Assembly: GCA_049603835.1 (NCBI GenBank)
Contig: JBMYSZ010000004.1
Coordinates: 124,001-188,000, forward strand
Reading direction: 5' to 3'
From: Mangrovicoccus sp049603835
Lineage (GTDB): Bacteria; Pseudomonadota; Alphaproteobacteria; Rhodobacterales; Rhodobacteraceae
DNA: 64,000 nt
Numbering within the stretch: position 1 is the stretch's first letter; every line of letters begins with the position of its first letter. The notes below the pieces were generated by a model that was not told the DNA's origin, ran no database searches, and saw only the letters and a list, made by a program, of their open reading frames with translations. The position numbers were made by a program, and so were the translations under genes. Shown here piece by piece: positions 23,800 through 32,857 of the stretch.

Positions 23800-24717
23800 A
23801 TGCATCAGTTTAAGCGGCGGTATTTTGAGACGAAATTTGGCGCTCGGTTTCCACGCCTTAATTATACGATCAATATCGATCTAGACGACCGCGTCGCTTA
23901 TTTCGAGACACCGAAAGTCGCCTGCACCAGTATCAAAGCCTATATGATTGCGCGTGCCGGGGCGCGGCTGCCCGATTTTAAGATGCCCCAAAACATCCAT
24001 GACCGGAAAAAATCCCCTCTGGTGGAACTGGGTAATCTTAATGAGCCCCGCGCGTTAGAGGTCATGCTCGGCAGTTTCAAACGGTTTAGCTTTGTGCGAA
24101 ATCCCTATACTCGAATTTTATCCGCCTATTTGGATAAGATCGTTCAAAATGACCATGAACGCGCCCGGATGCTGCCGATTTTTGGGTTTGAACAAACAGA
24201 TCGCCCTAGTTTTCTGGAATTTCTGCGGGCTTTGGAACAAATCCCCAATCATCGCCGCGATATTCATTTTGTGTCTCAGGCAGATTTGCTGATGGTCGAT
24301 TTGATCGACTACACTCGTTTGGGCCGCATGGAGACATTTGACCAAGATTTTCATTTAATCCGAGAAAAGCTGTTTCAGGATAAAACGGCCAAGATCAGCT
24401 CGAATGCTGGGCGCCATCATGCAACCGGCGCCGCGGATAATATCGCTACCCATTATGGCCAGGAAGAAACGGATATGGTGCAGGCCCTTTTTGCCGCCGA
24501 TTTTAAGCTTTTCGGCTATTCCACCGATATCGCCCAGGCGACCGCGCCAAATACTCCGCCGCAGCATTTAACCGCCCAGGCCTGCGCGATGCGGTATCTG
24601 GATGGCGTCGCTCCTGCCAGAGTTAAGGAGGACTTAACTATTCGGCGAAATGATCGATTGCTTCCAAAATCAGCAATTGCCGAATTGCATGCGCTTGACC
24701 CCGCTCTCTTGGCCTGA
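23800..24717 (+). CDS. Sulfotransferase family protein
   Basis: This is a 305-residue protein of the carbohydrate-sulfotransferase type that uses PAPS. The 5'-phosphosulfate loop is TPKVACTSIKAYM near residues 37-49, and the 3'-phosphate motif is FVRNPYTRILSAYLDK near 98-113. Such proteins sulfate surface polysaccharide or glycoprotein sugars. It begins a run of glycan-related genes on the plus strand. The codon use is less GC-biased than in icd. No clear ribosome site is seen; the next in-frame start is far downstream. Confidence 0.82.
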   Translation: MHQFKRRYFETKFGARFPRLNYTINIDLDDRVAYFETPKVACTSIKAYMIARAGARLPDFKMPQNIHDRKKSPLVELGNLNEPRALEVMLGSFKRFSFVRNPYTRILSAYLDKIVQNDHERARMLPIFGFEQTDRPSFLEFLRALEQIPNHRRDIHFVSQADLLMVDLIDYTRLGRMETFDQDFHLIREKLFQDKTAKISSNAGRHHATGAADNIATHYGQEETDMVQALFAADFKLFGYSTDIAQATAPNTPPQHLTAQACAMRYLDGVAPARVKEDLTIRRNDRLLPKSAIAELHALDPALLA

Positions 24718-25003
24718 TCCCTGACCATTTCGCCCCGTCCCGGAGCTATTTTTGGTGCTCAACGGAATAGCTTGCTCGGTCAGAGCGGATATTTTCGGAC
24801 CAAGTCAGCAGCCGGTTTCTGAATCTTCGGCGAGATGATTTTTCAACCTTCTGCCATTGCGATTAAACTTGTCGCATTCCGGGCATGCCTGCCTTGCAAA
24901 TGCTATATGTTTGATCGTCTGGGGATGACATTAAAGCAGATTTACGTAAGAACCGGGGCTGTGCCATAGGGGGCCAAGACGACAATTTGTGCGGGACAAG
25001 GTT

Positions 25004-26443
25004 ATGTCGAAGATAGAGATTAATAAGAGCTTGGCTCTGCCAAGATTAGTAATAGCATTTCCAACTGGCACAGATGGGATACCGCCCGCCAAGTCCAAAT
25101 TGATCAAGCAATTTCCCAATATCGAGATCCAGAAAGCCGCCGAATTAGAAGCGGATATAGGGTTTACTGATCCCTGCCTGCTCTGTGTCGCTGAAGAAGA
25201 CCTAGCACTTTATCCGCGCCTTTCATCTGCACATAATGTAATCATTTCGCATGATGTCACTTTAGAAAATTTGAAAGCGACAGATTTTGTTTCCACGCTT
25301 TTGAAGCTGATGGCAACGCAGCAAGACATTTTGTTCCACGCCCATACCTCTCTGTCCCAGCTGCGCCGCCGTTTTGCGGAAATGACGGAAAAGTTTGAGA
25401 CCTTAGAAAGCTTTGCCCTGCAAAAGGCCCGGCCAGAGCCGGAGCTTTGCTTTGAAAACCAGCCCGGCACCCCTAATAGCCTGGTTCTGCCGTCTTATGG
25501 TGCCTTGACTGTTGTTCGGCAAAAACTGCCAGTGCCAAGCGACCGTTTGCGGATGATCGAAATTGGCGTAACGGCTGAAAGCGAGCTGTCATCAGCCCAT
25601 GAAATCCGTCTGGTTCATGGGGGCTCTGGCGCCAGTATTTGCACTTGGGAATTGTCGCAAGAAACCTTGCCCGCCGATGGCTTGATGCAGCTGGCCGTGC
25701 CTCCGATCCCGGGACCGGCTGTGGATCTGGTTTTGGAATTCAGCCTCAGCATGTTTGCCGAGACTTGCGATATCTCTATCTCTACCAGCCGCGCACGCGC
25801 ACTGCCCGAAGCCTGTGCTTGGCTGGATGGCAAAGCAGAAGCTTGGCCAATCTATATGCGCCTTTTTGAGGCATTCTATGCCGGGGCGACCGCTTATCCC
25901 GACACAGCGCTCGCGCCGACTACGAAAACCCGGCCGAAATATTATCGCATGAACCCAACAGCCCTATCCGCCGCGACGCTCGAATTTCCAGATGATATGG
26001 ATGATCACCCGTTTGACCTGGTCACCTCGCCGCATTTGGGCACGCTTTTGGTTCATCCGGTCATGGGCCGCGTGACCTGCGCCTCTGTGGAGCTGTCGAA
26101 AGAGCATCGCCCCTCGCGCGTGATTGCGAGCTTTGAAAATGGTCACTTGGAGAATACCGGGCTGGAAATGTGCGTCGGTTTCTTGCGGAATAATGCCGCC
26201 GATAAATCGCTATCCTCGGTTCTGCAAAATGATCAATCGGCCGAAGAATTCATGCAAAAAAGCGATTGGGCCTATCTCGCACCAGGAGCGAAATATAGCG
26301 TGGTTCAAGACCTGGATCCGATGGATATGCTGCCAGGCCAGATTTTCGTTATGTCCCGCCTACCCGATAGCGAAGACGCCTCGGACCGTTATGCATGGGC
26401 GCATTTGACCCGCCTTGAATTTGAGGTGGCAGGCGATGAGTGA
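25004..26443 (+). CDS. Unknown protein upstream of fusion glycosyltransferase (possibly DUF6212 type)
   Basis: This is a protein of about 479 residues with no signal peptide or membrane helix. From memory it resembles a family found next to glycosyltransferases in Rhodobacterales (DUF6212 type), but I cannot confirm that. It has an N-terminal alpha/beta part, a helical stretch near 110-145 with many charged residues (LSQLRRRFAEMTEKFETLE), then beta-rich domains that may bind carbohydrate. The ATG at 25004 is chosen; an in-frame GTG at 24989 is possible. It overlaps the next gene by eight bases, so the two are coupled. The 286-base gap before it (24718-25003) holds no gene I can support. Confidence 0.6.
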   Translation: MSKIEINKSLALPRLVIAFPTGTDGIPPAKSKLIKQFPNIEIQKAAELEADIGFTDPCLLCVAEEDLALYPRLSSAHNVIISHDVTLENLKATDFVSTLLKLMATQQDILFHAHTSLSQLRRRFAEMTEKFETLESFALQKARPEPELCFENQPGTPNSLVLPSYGALTVVRQKLPVPSDRLRMIEIGVTAESELSSAHEIRLVHGGSGASICTWELSQETLPADGLMQLAVPPIPGPAVDLVLEFSLSMFAETCDISISTSRARALPEACAWLDGKAEAWPIYMRLFEAFYAGATAYPDTALAPTTKTRPKYYRMNPTALSAATLEFPDDMDDHPFDLVTSPHLGTLLVHPVMGRVTCASVELSKEHRPSRVIASFENGHLENTGLEMCVGFLRNNAADKSLSSVLQNDQSAEEFMQKSDWAYLAPGAKYSVVQDLDPMDMLPGQIFVMSRLPDSEDASDRYAWAHLTRLEFEVAGDE

Positions 26444-29057
26444 AACGCCTGAATTCAAGGTCGGCATTATTATCCCGGTCTATGCCCATTCCTATTTGGT
26501 GGCGGAAACACTGACCTCTGCCTTAGCCCAAGATATTTCGCCAAAGCCGCAAATTTTGGTGGTGAATGACGGGTGTAAAAACCCGGAAACCCATGTCATC
26601 GTGAAATCCTTTGCTGCGGCCAATCCCGACCAAGTCAGCTATGTGTTCAAACCCAATGGCGGCCTTTCGAGCGCGCGGAATGCGGGCATCGATTATTTGC
26701 TGGAACATCAGCCAGATCTAGACGCGGTCTATCTGTTGGATGCGGATAACTGGCTGGAACCCTATGCAATGCGGCGCTTTGCGGAAACCATGCAGGAAAG
26801 CGGCGCGGATTGGTGTTACCCGGATGTGGATCAATTCGGGCTGAAAGGGAATACCAGCTTTGGCGGCGAGTACCGGCTTTGCATCCATCTTGACCGCAAT
26901 ATTTGCGAAGCGGGCAGTATGGTTCGCATGGATGTGTATCGTGATGGACTGCGTTTTGACGAAACAATGACGAAAGGCTTTGAAGACTGGGAGTTCTGGC
27001 TGAACTGCGCATCCAAAGGCTATCGCGGCCAACATGTGGCCAATTCCGGTTTCTTCTATCGCAAACGCGGCTCTAGCATGCTGGCAGATGCGGAAGCCGA
27101 GAAAGAAACCATCGCCTCTTATATCCGGGAAAAGCACAAAACGTTGTTTGCGCCGCAAACGATCAAGAGCATTGTCGCGAGCGAAGCCCCAACTATCGCC
27201 ATTGTGGATTTGACACGGCGCGAGGTTTTGCTCGGCGAAGACCCGCTAAACCCCACGGAAATCATCGATTTTCAGACATTTAAGACCCGTATCTGGCGAT
27301 CAGTAGACAGTACGGAGCTTTATGCCCCACCGCTCAATATCATTTTTTCACGCCGCTCGTTGAACACGCCAGCATTACGACCATTGCTGCGCAATATTGT
27401 GTGGCATCTGATTTCTGAGCGTAACGAACATCCCTTCCGCGCTATTAGCCTAGAGCGCGCCTCTGGCGGGCCGAGCTTTGAGACGCAAGACCCGAGCTAC
27501 GCCACCCCCGACGATATCACGAATACTGCGGAATTTCTTCATATTGGGTTTCAAACCCTTTCGGGAATTTTGCGTGACCAGTCCACGGCTTGGGTCAGTG
27601 AGAATTTAACCGGCTCGACCCCGTCGATTCTCAACCGCAACTTCAAAGTCGCGCGTCTCGACTCTAGCCGCACGCAAGTGCCGCTTACTTTGCAATCTTT
27701 GACCGCAATTTTGGAATTAAAGGATCCAGAATGGATGGTCAGTGCCGAAGCTGATTTTGGCTGGCGCGAAGATAGCGGTATGGATACCGGCTGGATTGAT
27801 CGGTTTGGCGGCAGTCGTCCGGGGAATTCTCCGGGCCTGCCCATGCTGGTGGAAGATTTACCAAAAGTGGCTTTTGTTCTGCCGATCATGGATTTCGGCG
27901 GTGTTGAAAAGGTGACGGTCAATGTGGCGCGGGTCTTTAAGGATCTGGGTTGGCATGTGAGCCTGGTGATCTTGGGACGTAGTGAAATTTTCATGCCCTT
28001 TGACCAATTTTCCTTTGTGGATGACTTGGTCATGTTGGGGCAGCTGGGCTTTTCTGAATGGTCTGGCTCGACGCGCTATATGGGCGAGCTGGTTCCCCAA
28101 GCCGATGGCGATACTCAACGGCTGGTTTCGGTGCTGCAAAATTTCGACGCGGTGGTGAATTGCCATTCTTGGTCGCTGAATGGGGTCATGGGATCCTTGA
28201 AACGAGCAAATGTGATCACATGCGCCTATCTGCACCTGATGGATGAAACCGCGACCGGGCGGTATGTGGGCCATGTGAATACGACCCTGGCCTATGAATA
28301 TACCTATAAATACCTGCTCACCTGTTCGAAAACCTTGGGCTATGAGCTAGAAGGTCTGGGCGTCTCACGGTCCAAAATCATCCCGATTCCCAATGCGGCC
28401 GGGTTTCGGATCGAAGATCTCTCAAATAAGCTGCAAGCACCGGCAAAAATTCGTGCTGCGCGAACAGACACAAAACCTAGGCTCTTATTCCTAGGGCGAC
28501 TGGATCGGCAAAAAGGGCTGGATCGCCTCACCAAACTCTTTAGCGCGACCAAAGAGACTGCGGATTGGCGTTTTGTGGGCAAAGCGATTATCCAAGGCGC
28601 CGAGCGTCTGGATCCCGATATTCCTGTCGAACCGCCGGTTTATGACTGCAATGCTTTGGAAAAACTCTATCGCTGGTGTGATTTCTTTGTTTTGCTGTCG
28701 AATTTCGAAGGTCTGCCCTTGGCTTTGATCGAGGCAATGCGCGCCGGTGCCGTGCCGATTGCCACAGATGTGGGCGCGAATTCCGAACTGATCCGGCATG
28801 GGCAAAACGGTTTCCTTGTTTCTCTGGACAATGCGGTTGCCGAAACCCTGGAAATCCTGAAAACTGCACCTGCGCAATTACCTCGCCTGTCTGAAGCCGC
28901 GCAAAATACCGCGCGGCCCATCACATGGCAGAACCAAGCAGGGCCCTTTGCGCAGAAGCTATGGACGGAAAGCTGGACATCGAAAACTCTCGACGAACGA
29001 CACCAGATCATGGCGAAACACCGCCCCCTAGAAACCCCGCTGGAAGCTAAAAAATGA
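26436..29057 (+). CDS. Bifunctional glycosyltransferase, GT2-GT4 fusion
   Basis: This is an 873-residue protein with two glycosyltransferase modules. The N-terminal GT-A (GT2) domain covers about 8-240, with VGIIIPVYAHS, NGGLSSARNAGID, the metal-binding LLDADNW and the late GFEDWEFWLN. A linker of about 230 residues follows. The C-terminal GT-B (GT4) domain covers about 475-850, with FGGVEKVTVN, LLFLGRLDRQKGLD and the sugar-nucleotide motif SNFEGLPLALIEAM near 754. The fusion suggests consecutive addition of two sugars to one acceptor, for example a surface polymer or glycoprotein. It overlaps the preceding gene by eight bases. Confidence 0.88.
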   Translation: MSETPEFKVGIIIPVYAHSYLVAETLTSALAQDISPKPQILVVNDGCKNPETHVIVKSFAAANPDQVSYVFKPNGGLSSARNAGIDYLLEHQPDLDAVYLLDADNWLEPYAMRRFAETMQESGADWCYPDVDQFGLKGNTSFGGEYRLCIHLDRNICEAGSMVRMDVYRDGLRFDETMTKGFEDWEFWLNCASKGYRGQHVANSGFFYRKRGSSMLADAEAEKETIASYIREKHKTLFAPQTIKSIVASEAPTIAIVDLTRREVLLGEDPLNPTEIIDFQTFKTRIWRSVDSTELYAPPLNIIFSRRSLNTPALRPLLRNIVWHLISERNEHPFRAISLERASGGPSFETQDPSYATPDDITNTAEFLHIGFQTLSGILRDQSTAWVSENLTGSTPSILNRNFKVARLDSSRTQVPLTLQSLTAILELKDPEWMVSAEADFGWREDSGMDTGWIDRFGGSRPGNSPGLPMLVEDLPKVAFVLPIMDFGGVEKVTVNVARVFKDLGWHVSLVILGRSEIFMPFDQFSFVDDLVMLGQLGFSEWSGSTRYMGELVPQADGDTQRLVSVLQNFDAVVNCHSWSLNGVMGSLKRANVITCAYLHLMDETATGRYVGHVNTTLAYEYTYKYLLTCSKTLGYELEGLGVSRSKIIPIPNAAGFRIEDLSNKLQAPAKIRAARTDTKPRLLFLGRLDRQKGLDRLTKLFSATKETADWRFVGKAIIQGAERLDPDIPVEPPVYDCNALEKLYRWCDFFVLLSNFEGLPLALIEAMRAGAVPIATDVGANSELIRHGQNGFLVSLDNAVAETLEILKTAPAQLPRLSEAAQNTARPITWQNQAGPFAQKLWTESWTSKTLDERHQIMAKHRPLETPLEAKK

Positions 29058-29102
29058 CGGCTCGGAGATTGAATAAATCCCCACAGCCTCGCGGAGATTA
29101 AA

Positions 29103-29900
29103 ATGCCCAACCCATCAAATATTAAGTCGCCGATTTCACTAGTGGCCTATGGGCGCTCGGGAACCTCATTGCTGTTTAAGGCCTTTCAACAATGCGGCAA
29201 TATCGATTGCCTTGGCGAAACCGCCAATCTGGTATTTACCTCTTGGCGCGCCTTGGAACATATCGAGGGCCTGACCCGCTATCGGGGGTTCAATGAAGGC
29301 CATTATCAAAAAGATGCTGGGCGGCTGGTACGCAATGCGTTTAGCTCGGTCTTTCCGTCTGAGCATGAGTTATGGATGCATAAACCCATCGGCACGCCAA
29401 AAGTTTTGTGGGAATTCCCGCAGAATAAAATCGATGAATTTGTCGATTGGTATTGGATGGCTTTTAATAATAGCTTTCCTGAAAGCCGGACTTTCGCGGT
29501 TATCCGTGAGCCGCGCGATGTATTTCTGAGCGCCCGTGGATATTGGGATTTCCCGAAGGACCAAATTTGGAAAACCCAGTGGATCATGTATAAAATCCTT
29601 GCTCATCCGGAGGCTAAGCTGCGCAATATCGTATTTTACGAAGAATTGGTGCAGGAACCAGAAAAGATCATGCGCGGCCTTATGAAAGACCTGGATCTGC
29701 CCTTCTCCGAAGATATGTTGGCCGCTTTCGGCAATTTGCATGTGCCGGAAAGCAAAGATGCTGCGAAAGCGGATCAGGTGCTTGATCAGAAAAAGTCCAA
29801 GGGATTTTCCCGGCAAGACCAATGGGCGGAAATTGAGATCACAGAGATGGCTACCAAAGCCCTGGCGGCCTATGACGCTTTGCACACCCGCTCTTCCTAA
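29103..29900 (+). CDS. Sulfotransferase family protein
   Basis: This is a 265-residue PAPS-dependent sulfotransferase-like protein. The N-terminal loop YGRSGTSLLFKAFQ (residues 17-30) matches the 5'-phosphosulfate-binding motif, and VIREPRDVFLSARGYW near 137-152 matches the 3'-phosphate motif. It is distinct from the sulfotransferase at 23800. It follows the fusion glycosyltransferase by 45 bases, so the two could sulfate and build the same polymer. A GGAG segment lies near the ATG. Confidence 0.8.
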   Translation: MPNPSNIKSPISLVAYGRSGTSLLFKAFQQCGNIDCLGETANLVFTSWRALEHIEGLTRYRGFNEGHYQKDAGRLVRNAFSSVFPSEHELWMHKPIGTPKVLWEFPQNKIDEFVDWYWMAFNNSFPESRTFAVIREPRDVFLSARGYWDFPKDQIWKTQWIMYKILAHPEAKLRNIVFYEELVQEPEKIMRGLMKDLDLPFSEDMLAAFGNLHVPESKDAAKADQVLDQKKSKGFSRQDQWAEIEITEMATKALAAYDALHTRSS

Positions 29901-30032
29901 AGCCTTTTGAGAAGCATTGCAGGATCACTTTTCGCCTTCGGCCACGAGGAGAAGCCGCGACTAAGTGGTCCTGCAATTTTCGAAATTCTGCAATCGGGCG
30001 GCTATAGCGTTTAATATATCTGGCCCCTCCGC

Positions 30033-30060
30033 AAAAAAATGCCCGCACGGTGGCGGGCAT
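30033..30060 (-). terminator. Intrinsic terminator of the Gly/Ala-rich protein gene
   Basis: On the minus strand ATGCCCGC (30060-30053) pairs with GCGGGCAT (30046-30039) and is followed by seven T. It is 40 bases past the stop codon of the gene at 30100. Confidence 0.85.
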
Positions 30061-30099
30061 CGAGCATTATTTTGCTTGATCTCTAATTCGATCAGGAAA

Positions 30100-30450
30100 T
30101 TAGTTGCCGGTCGATGTGGCCGACGTGCCGTTGTTCACAGAGGTTACTGCCGCACCGGCGACAACCGCCATGCCACCCACCACAGCAACTGGGATTGTCG
30201 CGAGACCGCCAAACAGTGCACCGCCGCCAGCTAAACCCGCACCAGCTGCACCAGCGCCAGCACCAGCACCAGCACCTGCGCCCGCGCCTGCACCACCACC
30301 TGCGCCGCCAGCGCCTGCACCAGCGCCGCCTTCAGCTGCTTGAGTAACCGGCTCTGCCAATACAGGCGCGACCGGGGAATTCGCCAATGCTGCCATCGGC
30401 GCGAAGGTAAGAGTGGCAATGGCCACCGCAGACATAATATTACGTTTCAT
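30100..30450 (-). CDS. Gly/Ala-rich small exported protein
   Basis: This is a 116-residue protein. A signal peptide ends near ALANS. A low-complexity block of Gly-Ala dipeptides lies at about 42-78, followed by a hydrophobic Gly/Ala/Val segment (about 80-104) that could span a membrane, and a Ser/Thr-rich tail. The gene has its own GGAGAG ribosome site and a strong terminator, which argues that it is real despite its composition. The repetitive GC-rich codons also produce long spurious frames on the opposite strand. Function is unknown; an envelope or matrix component is plausible. Confidence 0.7.
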   Translation of the reverse strand: MKRNIMSAVAIATLTFAPMAALANSPVAPVLAEPVTQAAEGGAGAGAGGAGGGAGAGAGAGAGAGAGAAGAGLAGGGALFGGLATIPVAVVGGMAVVAGAAVTSVNNGTSATSTGN

Positions 30451-30574
30451 AGTACTCTCCATATTGGCCAGGACCTGCGCTTTAGCCTAACGATCTTGGT
30501 TTCCATATTCAGGCAAGTTTTCCCGATGCACTTCCACTACCGAGATTTACTTTCACCCTATTTAACATGAACGA

Positions 30575-31555
30575 CTAATCCAGTCCACAACGAGCACCAA
30601 GCCCCTGCAACCAGCTGGATTTTTTGGCACTATCTGCATGCGAACGAAGCATCATTCGTAGATTTTCGATTTCATTTTTAGGCAAAAGGTTTTCGAAGTC
30701 GGAAATTCGATCTTCGGGAATCACCGCACGACGAAATAAATCCAGTTTGATTAATGGCAATCCGAGGAACAATAAAGCTGGTGCGGCCCTATGGGTAACA
30801 TTCCCCTCTAAGCACCAAGAAATATCCCGGTCTTTTGCAGGCCAGGCGAGATTGGGCCGAACCCGCAAAACATCGCCCAACTCATCCTGTTTGACCAAAG
30901 CAGTTCGGCTTAGGCCAGCTCGATAGAGCTGCCGCGATAAACCAATTTCCCCCAATAGCAAAACAGAAGGACGCAAATCGCTCGGAACATACCATTTCCA
31001 AAATCGCGAAAATGCAGCGTGCTGAAAGCATTTACTCGAAAAAGACAAACAAAAAGATGGCTGATGCGGTGTAACCTCGGAACTTTCCGTCGCGCTACAA
31101 ATATCAGCCTCGCTCTGCAAAAGCTTTTCGACAAAATCACTAAGGCCATTTTCGCTGTAAAAAACGCTGTCATTTAACAGCAAAAGTCGCTCCGCCGATG
31201 GCGCCAGTTTTTGCGCCGCGATTACACCGACCCGGTAACTGCCGAAATCGCGCCCGAAATTGCGCCGCTCGAAATAGGCGTCAAAATACTGGTCGGCGTC
31301 ATACAGCCGCCCGGTATTCACGCCAATCACATACACATCAGCGTCATTCAGCGCCTTGATCAACCTGACCACATCTTCGCGCAACATACCGGTTTGATAA
31401 AGCGCGAGAACCGCGATCCGCGATTGGGAAATTGGACTTACCCAAAGCGGGGCAACTTTTTGACCGGTGCCGTGGATTCGGTTCACCAACCCACGCACCA
31501 GATATACCGGCAAAAGAAACAAACGTAGCAACCAGACCACGGATACGCACCCCAA
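30575..31555 (-). CDS. Rhamnan-synthesis protein F (RgpF)-like glycosyltransferase-associated protein
   Basis: This 326-residue protein has the RgpF-like core: LALYQTGMLREDVVRLIKAL, FERRNFGRDFGSYRVG and LLLLNDSVFY. Proteins of this family occur in polysaccharide clusters and act in or next to rhamnose-containing glycan synthesis. The start is a TTG at 31555 without a clear ribosome site, so the exact N-terminus is uncertain; the first 25 residues are hydrophobic and may be a membrane anchor. Base composition is more AT-rich than that of the housekeeping genes, as for its neighbours. Confidence 0.75.
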   Translation of the reverse strand: MGCVSVVWLLRLFLLPVYLVRGLVNRIHGTGQKVAPLWVSPISQSRIAVLALYQTGMLREDVVRLIKALNDADVYVIGVNTGRLYDADQYFDAYFERRNFGRDFGSYRVGVIAAQKLAPSAERLLLLNDSVFYSENGLSDFVEKLLQSEADICSATESSEVTPHQPSFCLSFSSKCFQHAAFSRFWKWYVPSDLRPSVLLLGEIGLSRQLYRAGLSRTALVKQDELGDVLRVRPNLAWPAKDRDISWCLEGNVTHRAAPALLFLGLPLIKLDLFRRAVIPEDRISDFENLLPKNEIENLRMMLRSHADSAKKSSWLQGLGARCGLD

Positions 31556-31672
31556 CAGAAATTAACAGATTGTTACTATAAAATGGAACCCTGGGAAAGG
31601 CTCATCCCTAACACAGCCCTTTATAGCGGCGAGTTTGCTTAATTTGATGGAGTGTGAGGCCTGGATTCTGCG

Positions 31673-32686
31673 CTATTTTTGGGCAGTGAACACACCCGTT
31701 CCCGATAAGAAACCCTCTGCCAACGCTAAACTCCCCTCCAGATAGCAACCGGGGAGCTCGGACAGAATCGACGCATCAGAATGGCTTTCTAACCAAGCCG
31801 TCAATTGAAGCCGGCGCATCATCACAAAAACCGGCAGCATGGCCTCAGCCTCTGGCGAAAGCGCGCGGCATTTTCGATAACCGTCACACCAAGCCTGTTG
31901 CAGCGTCGAAATCCGCGGATCCGTTTCGATGAAACTCACCGTCGCGGCAAAATCGAAACCAAACCAACCAAAACCCGCATCATCGAAATCAATGACCCCG
32001 ATTTCACCATCATGCACCAACAAATTGGCCAGCCGTAAATCAGCATGGATCAACCCAAACCGGTCAGGAGTTGCGCCAAAGGCTTCTAGTCGGGCTAAGA
32101 TTTTTTGGCACGCAGCTTCAAGAAGCTCCCTACCCTCGCTGGTCAGCTTAGCATTTTGCCGCCAATCCCCCCAAAGAGCCCGGCTGCTGATCGTCGCCTC
32201 ATAGTTCCAGGTCTTGCGGCGAAAACTTAAAGGCCGCTGCCAGTTTTGCGCGTGCTCATGCAATGCGGCGGTGATTTCACCCAGCTGCAGAAAATCCGCT
32301 TCCAGGTCGTCGGACGGCGCGGGCTCCCGCCCCTCCAGCCAGTCAAAAGCGACAATCATCACCGATCCTGACGGAAGATCCAGTTGCACAACATAGTCGC
32401 CGTCGCGATTGGGCACCACACGGGCGAACCGCAAATCTGTTTCCGCTTGCAAGGCTTCAATCCAGGAAAGTTCCGACAACACCTCTTGGAGACAGTGATA
32501 GTTTGGCCGGTGAACCCGCAAGATACGCCGCTGGCCAATGGCGGACTGAACCAGAAAAGTCGCGTTTTCCGAGAGGTTTAAGAGCTCTAGCGACCAACCA
32601 TCATCTTGATCTGGCCATTGGCCAAGCGCCTGCTGCAAATGATGACTTAATGTTTCGACAAAAGCATCCGTATAAAGACCGCTCAT
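31673..32686 (-). CDS. Phosphotransferase, APH/choline-kinase-like (homoserine kinase type II fold)
   Basis: This is a 337-residue kinase-like protein. The catalytic loop is GLIHADLRLANLLVHDGEIG, with HAD..N and the metal-binding IDFDD that follows. The N-terminal lobe holds LLNLSENATFLV and a lysine-poor nucleotide site; the usual lysine lies in ILRVHRP-like form, where Arg replaces it. These proteins phosphorylate small molecules or sugars such as choline, ethanolamine or aminoglycosides. The position between glycan genes suggests decoration of a polymer, but the protein could act alone. It is not evidence of antibiotic resistance. Confidence 0.8.
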   Translation of the reverse strand: MSGLYTDAFVETLSHHLQQALGQWPDQDDGWSLELLNLSENATFLVQSAIGQRRILRVHRPNYHCLQEVLSELSWIEALQAETDLRFARVVPNRDGDYVVQLDLPSGSVMIVAFDWLEGREPAPSDDLEADFLQLGEITAALHEHAQNWQRPLSFRRKTWNYEATISSRALWGDWRQNAKLTSEGRELLEAACQKILARLEAFGATPDRFGLIHADLRLANLLVHDGEIGVIDFDDAGFGWFGFDFAATVSFIETDPRISTLQQAWCDGYRKCRALSPEAEAMLPVFVMMRRLQLTAWLESHSDASILSELPGCYLEGSLALAEGFLSGTGVFTAQK

Positions 32687-32857
32687 GTTTTACCCCAAAC
32701 TCATCTTGTGCCAAACCTTGTCCAGCCTCAGACCAATACCCGCCTTTGGCAATATTGCAAGTTTAGCAAAGACAGCTTGGCTGAGACGAAGAGTTGGTAG
32801 ACTTGGCCGGAGTGGCGGTTTAATGCCAACCTATAACCGGTCGAAACGGGGGCACCA

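Noticed and set aside
30230..30320. A tandem repeat or CRISPR-like array
   Set aside because: The repeats are short Gly/Ala codon runs within one coding frame; there are no spacers or repeat units of CRISPR size.
30104..30343. Pro/Ala-rich plus-strand frames opposite the Gly/Ala-rich protein
   Set aside because: They arise from the repetitive GC-rich codons. The minus-strand gene has the signal peptide, ribosome site and terminator.
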